Part shown: positions 20,346-23,129 of the stretch, piece after piece
How positions within the stretch are numbered: the stretch's first letter is position 1
How the letters are laid out: every line of letters begins with the position of its first letter
Virus record (IMG/VR): IMGVR_UViG_3300047558_000117
Span: 1-23,129 of that record
Strand: one strand, 5' to 3'
Source: a virus
Length of the DNA: 23,129 bases
Translations under genes and position numbers: made by a program
Notes under the pieces: generated by a model
The model's input: the letters and a program-made list of their open reading frames with translations, nothing else
The model's database searches: none
What the model was told of the DNA's origin: nothing

Positions 20346-22289
20346 TTACAGACGACCCACAACGACTTCAATGACGCCTTTGCCTGTGGTTGTCTTTGTT
20401 TCTAATGCTTTGCCGATAACTTGGCCAACCGTTGGGTTAGCTTCTGCTTTAGCATATCCGCCACCTGCCGCAATCATCATGTCGCCCTTCACGCAGGTGC
20501 CTACAACTTTACAAGGAACACGACCGACTAGCGCCACTAATGTTCTAATCTCTGAGTTGTTTGTCTTCTCGTTCATAACAAACGCTGGGTCAGTAGATAC
20601 AACGCCCGCTACTCGTCTTGAGCCTGGAGTATCAGCACGAGTAACTTCGGCGGTGCCGCCAAAGTCAAGCACTGTGCCTGGTTCATACTGGTCGTCACTG
20701 ACATAGTATTCGGCCAAGTCAGCGTAGGTAGCGTTCAGCGTAGAGCCGGAACTTAGTGTCCAAGTGCCAGTGATTGTACCAGTAGTAGCCGCCGCGCCAG
20801 TAGTCATAGTACTTGTTTGTACTGTGGTTGACTGTACTGTAGTTGAGTACACGTTTGTAATGTTGGCAGATGGTGACTCAACTGTTGTTGAGAATGTGCC
20901 AGTAGGAGCAGTTACTTCTGTTGTGAATGTGCCTTGTGGTGCTGTGACTTCTGTTGTAAATGACGCATTACCGCCAGATACTGTAGAGGTAGCATTACCA
21001 GCAACCGTGCCGGAGATTGTGCCTGTTACAGTGATATCTGTAAATGTCACAGTACCCATTGATGTAATATCAGGCTGAGAGGCAGTCTTGATTGTGCCAT
21101 AGATGCCAGTACCGCCTACAGTTAGACCAGTTAGTGTGCCAAGTGATGTGACGTTTGGTTGTGCGGCGGTAACTAATGAGCCAGAGATAGTGTTACTTGT
21201 GATACGATTAGCAGTTACGTTACCGTTACCGTCACGAACAACAACTGTATTAGCAATAGCGGCAACGGCTGAATCACGACCGTCTAGTAAGTCTGCGTTC
21301 AAGTTAGCAACTAAGGTTGTTGATGAAATGTTTAGCCAAGCAGTGCCATCGGCAACAGTACTTGTGATTCTTCCAGTAGCTGATAAGGTTGCTACATCTG
21401 CCGCGCCAGCAGATAGCGATGTAGTGGCAACTAGTTCGTCGGTAGTTGTTGTGCCTGAAACATCTAAACTTGTTAGAGTACCTAAAGATGTTACGTTAGG
21501 CTGAGCCGCTGTTACTAGTGTTCCTTCTAGTAAAACTGCTTTGACTGTTGCGTTTGCTTCAATGTTCTGAGCGAGTAGCTTGGTTGTTAGGTTAGCATTA
21601 GCGCCAGCAAAGTTGACCGCAGTAATGTTAGCGTTAGCTACGATTCTGTCGGTTGTTAGTAAGCCGGTGGTAGATGTAGTTTTGACATATGATAAGTCAC
21701 TGCCGATTTCAAACTTGATGTTGCCACTATTGCCTTGGTTATTACCACCGTCAGCACTTGAGATAACAACTACGTTAGGTGTGCCGTTGATGCCAATTAC
21801 TAAGTTGCCACCACCGCTAACGATTGCGGCATTACTTGTGACTGTCTTGGTATTGGCAGCATCATAGCGACTATCAGCGATACTTGTTGGCGGGTTAGCG
21901 TTACTTAGAATCTGAACTTTAGATGAGGTAGCCCATGTGCCGTTCTTTGTAATCATGAATAGCAAGTTACCCTTGCCGAATGTAACGTCAGATACGCCTT
22001 GGAATACTAATTGACCTGTAGTAAACTCTGGGTAAACTGTTGTGTTAGCAAAACCTGACTCGTTGTTAGCAAAGTTCTCAGTCAAGTTCATGAAGTTCTG
22101 ATTCATGGCTTTACCGTAACCTTCTTGTGTGTTAGCACTTGTGTAGTTACGACCTACGAATACTGTTGTCTTAGGCAGAGAAATGTTGCCAGATGATGGG
22201 AAACCTAGGGCCGAGGCATTGCCAATGTCTAGCTGTAGAGATGAACTACCTGTATTGCCGTAGTATGATAAACTGTATGATGCTGGCAT
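20346..22289 (-). CDS. Large tail-fibre-like protein with repeats and C-terminal 'YADLAE' domain
   Basis: This 647-aa protein has an N-terminal 'VFVGRNYTSANTQEGYGKAM' and 'NQNFMNLTENFANN' (43-76), related to the 641-aa neighbour. Two copies of 'LVTAAQPNVTSLGTLT' lie at 258-273 and 372-387, with a diverged third at 'IKTASQPDITSMGTVT'. 'NLNADLLDGRDS' (329-340) is a motif common in phage fibres, and 'SFTTEVTAPQGTFTTEVTAP' (443-462) is an internal duplication. 'YADLAEYYVSDDQYEPGTVL' (522-541) begins the C-terminal domain, which continues to 'ALVGRVPCKVVG' and the last strand. This is a tail-fibre or adhesin design: attachment end, repetitive beta-shaft, tip. The tip domain recurs in the neighbour, so the pair may form one fibre or two alternative fibres. 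The start has GGATAAG just upstream. Confidence 0.83.
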   Translation of the reverse strand: MPASYSLSYYGNTGSSSLQLDIGNASALGFPSSGNISLPKTTVFVGRNYTSANTQEGYGKAMNQNFMNLTENFANNESGFANTTVYPEFTTGQLVFQGVSDVTFGKGNLLFMITKNGTWATSSKVQILSNANPPTSIADSRYDAANTKTVTSNAAIVSGGGNLVIGINGTPNVVVISSADGGNNQGNSGNIKFEIGSDLSYVKTTSTTGLLTTDRIVANANITAVNFAGANANLTTKLLAQNIEANATVKAVLLEGTLVTAAQPNVTSLGTLTSLDVSGTTTTDELVATTSLSAGAADVATLSATGRITSTVADGTAWLNISSTTLVANLNADLLDGRDSAVAAIANTVVVRDGNGNVTANRITSNTISGSLVTAAQPNVTSLGTLTGLTVGGTGIYGTIKTASQPDITSMGTVTFTDITVTGTISGTVAGNATSTVSGGNASFTTEVTAPQGTFTTEVTAPTGTFSTTVESPSANITNVYSTTVQSTTVQTSTMTTGAAATTGTITGTWTLSSGSTLNATYADLAEYYVSDDQYEPGTVLDFGGTAEVTRADTPGSRRVAGVVSTDPAFVMNEKTNNSEIRTLVALVGRVPCKVVGTCVKGDMMIAAGGGYAKAEANPTVGQVIGKALETKTTTGKGVIEVVVGRL

Positions 22290-22298
22290 TTCTTATCC

Positions 22299-22916
22299 TT
22301 ATAGTGTCACTAGGTTAGTAATTGCTTGAACACGAATAGTGTAGTCAATTTGAATCTGTCTGTTTAGTGACTTCTGAACTGGGTGGAATACTACGTGACT
22401 GATTAGACGAGTAATGATGTTGTCGTTACCGTCACTACCGTAGTTGGCCATCAAGCCTAGTTCGTCAAATACGAATTCACTATCGCTGTTGGTTGCGTTA
22501 TCAAACGCATATTGTCCTGAAGGCTCGCCGTAGTCCAGCAAGCAAGTAATCAAGATATCACTGTAGGTCTTGCCGCTAGTGTGGCTAACAGTCATCTTGT
22601 TGCGAGTAGGGTCTTGGTTAGAGATTAGGTTATCGTTGACAATCTTTGCGTAGGTTTGTTTGTACAGGTCAGCATTGACGTTTGTAACGTTAGGCGGTAG
22701 ATAGGTAATCAAGCCCGTACTATCAACTGAGGCACCGCCGTTGCCAAATACCATCTGATAGATTGTGCCTACACCACGATCACTGAGAGAGTTAGCAATC
22801 GCTAAGGAGATGTTCTCATAGTTGATAGCATTATCCTTGTCAACGAGAACTTCTCCGCTGACTGGATCGTGAATTTTGATATGTCCCTTGACGCTGACTG
22901 TTGTTAGTTGTTCCAC
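22299..22916 (-). CDS. Virion-structural-type protein, 205 aa, GTG start
   Basis: The start is GTG at 22916, with AAGGAA 6 nt upstream and no better ATG. The 205-aa product begins 'VSVKGHIKIHDPVSGEVLVD' (8-27), a segment echoed in the small protein just upstream. 'QMVFGNGGASVDSTGLITYL' (49-68), 'FVFDELGLMANYG' (147-159) and 'HVVFHPVQKSLNRQIQIDYT' (173-192) follow. This resembles a hypothetical structural protein I know from marine T4-like genomes, encoded just ahead of the fibre genes. A baseplate or fibre-connector role is plausible but not shown. It is compact, with no signal peptide or membrane segment. It lies between the 51-aa gene (12-bp gap) and the 647-aa fibre gene (9-bp gap), so it is very likely co-transcribed with both. 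Confidence 0.78.
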   Translation of the reverse strand: MEQLTTVSVKGHIKIHDPVSGEVLVDKDNAINYENISLAIANSLSDRGVGTIYQMVFGNGGASVDSTGLITYLPPNVTNVNADLYKQTYAKIVNDNLISNQDPTRNKMTVSHTSGKTYSDILITCLLDYGEPSGQYAFDNATNSDSEFVFDELGLMANYGSDGNDNIITRLISHVVFHPVQKSLNRQIQIDYTIRVQAITNLVTL

Positions 22917-22922
22917 TTGATG

Positions 22923-22928
22923 TTCCTT
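22923..22928 (-). promoter_or_regulatory. Shine-Dalgarno AAGGAA supporting a GTG start
   Basis: AAGGAA on the minus strand ends 6 nt before the GTG at 22916 and just after the TAA of the 51-aa gene. It is the evidence for taking the rare GTG as the start of the 205-aa gene. Confidence 0.7.
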
Positions 22929-23084
22929 TTAGTCTGCCCTAGTCTGAACTAGGACCTTTCCTGTTTGAGGGTCAGTAATCTTTAAGAAGCTGGAGAACAC
23001 AAACCCAGCATTTTCGTTGGGTTTGCGCTCAGTCTGCTGTGCCACAGGCGTAGATTCTGACTTATTTTCTTGCTGCATTGTCAT
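22929..23084 (-). CDS. Small protein, 51 aa, sharing a segment with the next gene
   Basis: ATG at 23084 to TAA at 22929 encodes 51 residues: a polar, disordered-looking N-terminus rich in Gln, Glu, Ser and Pro (MTMQQENKSESTPVAQQTER), then 'NAGFVFSSFLKITDPQTGKV' and 'LVQTRAD'. The part 'LKITDPQTGKVLV' lines up with 'IKIHDPVSGEVLV' in the 205-aa protein downstream (K-I-x-D-P-x-x-G-x-V-L-V), so the two share a short module. An in-frame ATG two codons later is the alternative start. AAGAGA precedes the first ATG. Similar small proteins are familiar to me beside structural genes of marine T4-like phages, without known function. It might be a small virion or assembly protein that binds the same partner as its neighbour. 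Confidence 0.8.
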   Translation of the reverse strand: MTMQQENKSESTPVAQQTERKPNENAGFVFSSFLKITDPQTGKVLVQTRAD

Positions 23085-23093
23085 ATTTATCTC

Positions 23094-23129
23094 TTATCTA
23101 ATCTGCTGGTTTAGGAATTCCGCTACGCC
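23094..23129 (-). CDS. 3' end of an upstream gene, cut by window edge
   Basis: The last 36 bases read on the minus strand as G-V-A-E-F-L-N-Q-Q-I-R and TAA, ending 9 bp before the 51-aa gene. The frame is open to the window edge and the peptide looks like a normal helical C-terminus. The short spacing fits the same operon, probably another structural gene. Nothing more can be said from eleven residues. Confidence 0.5.
   Translation of the reverse strand, partial: GVAEFLNQQIR

Noticed and set aside
20764-21504. Two plus-strand open frames opposite the 647-aa fibre gene
   Set aside because: Same antisense shadow effect; the sequence is a mirror of the repeat-rich minus-strand gene.
1-23129. 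tRNA genes, CRISPR arrays, insertion sequences, integrase or attachment sites
   Set aside because: I saw no cloverleaf-like segment, regularly spaced direct repeats, transposase or integrase motifs in the gaps, which are nearly all too short.

Overview
The window reads as part of a large tailed bacteriophage, most likely a marine T4-like myovirus of the kind that infects cyanobacteria or SAR11-type hosts. No capsid, terminase or replication gene is present, so the host and exact lineage cannot be fixed. The assignment rests on four things: the tail-fibre-like proteins in the right half (two large proteins ending in a 'YADLAE' type domain, then three tandem paralogs carrying an 'ARYFFN.GGQI' signature), T4-late-promoter-like octamers with the right spacing to two genes, tightly packed ATGA-coupled genes, and several families often seen in marine myovirus accessory regions (N-terminal twitch radical SAM, short carbamoyltransferase, 2OG oxygenases, small basic ORFs ending DPFIY).

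Right half (about 15.2-23.1 kb, all minus strand, read right to left): the tail of an unknown gene, a newly called 51-aa protein, a 205-aa virion-like protein with a GTG start, two large tail-fibre-like proteins (647 and 641 aa), and three tandem paralogous structural proteins (328, 381, 347 aa).

Middle (about 9.5-15.1 kb, minus strand): a coupled eight-gene operon behind a late-promoter-like site. It holds a 105-aa protein, two GT-A-like glycosyltransferases, a 133-aa protein, a third glycosyltransferase of another family, a twitch-type radical SAM enzyme, an SGNH hydrolase and a newly called 33-aa basic protein.

Left part (1-9.4 kb): a mosaic of short cassettes that alternate in strand. 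They contain five 2-oxoglutarate/Fe(II)-oxygenase-like proteins (one cut by the window edge), a QueC-like PP-loop ATPase, a second gene of the WRxxFR glycosyltransferase family, a lid-less adenylate-forming enzyme paired with a GNAT-like acyltransferase, a repeat-bearing glycosyltransferase homologue that has lost its metal motif, a SAM methyltransferase, a carbamoyltransferase without its YrdC-like half, and a protein that looks like a catalytically dead sugar/aminoglycoside kinase. Convergent cassettes overlap at their 3' ends by 25, 35 and 119 bp. Divergent ones are 20 and 45 bp apart.

Taken together the non-structural genes look like a kit for building, tailoring and attaching a decorated glycan or small molecule: transferases plus acyl, carbamoyl, methyl, hydroxyl and radical chemistry. 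The kit sits directly downstream of receptor-binding/tail genes and partly behind a late-type promoter. Decoration of the virion fibres, or of the host surface late in infection, is my preferred reading but remains inference.
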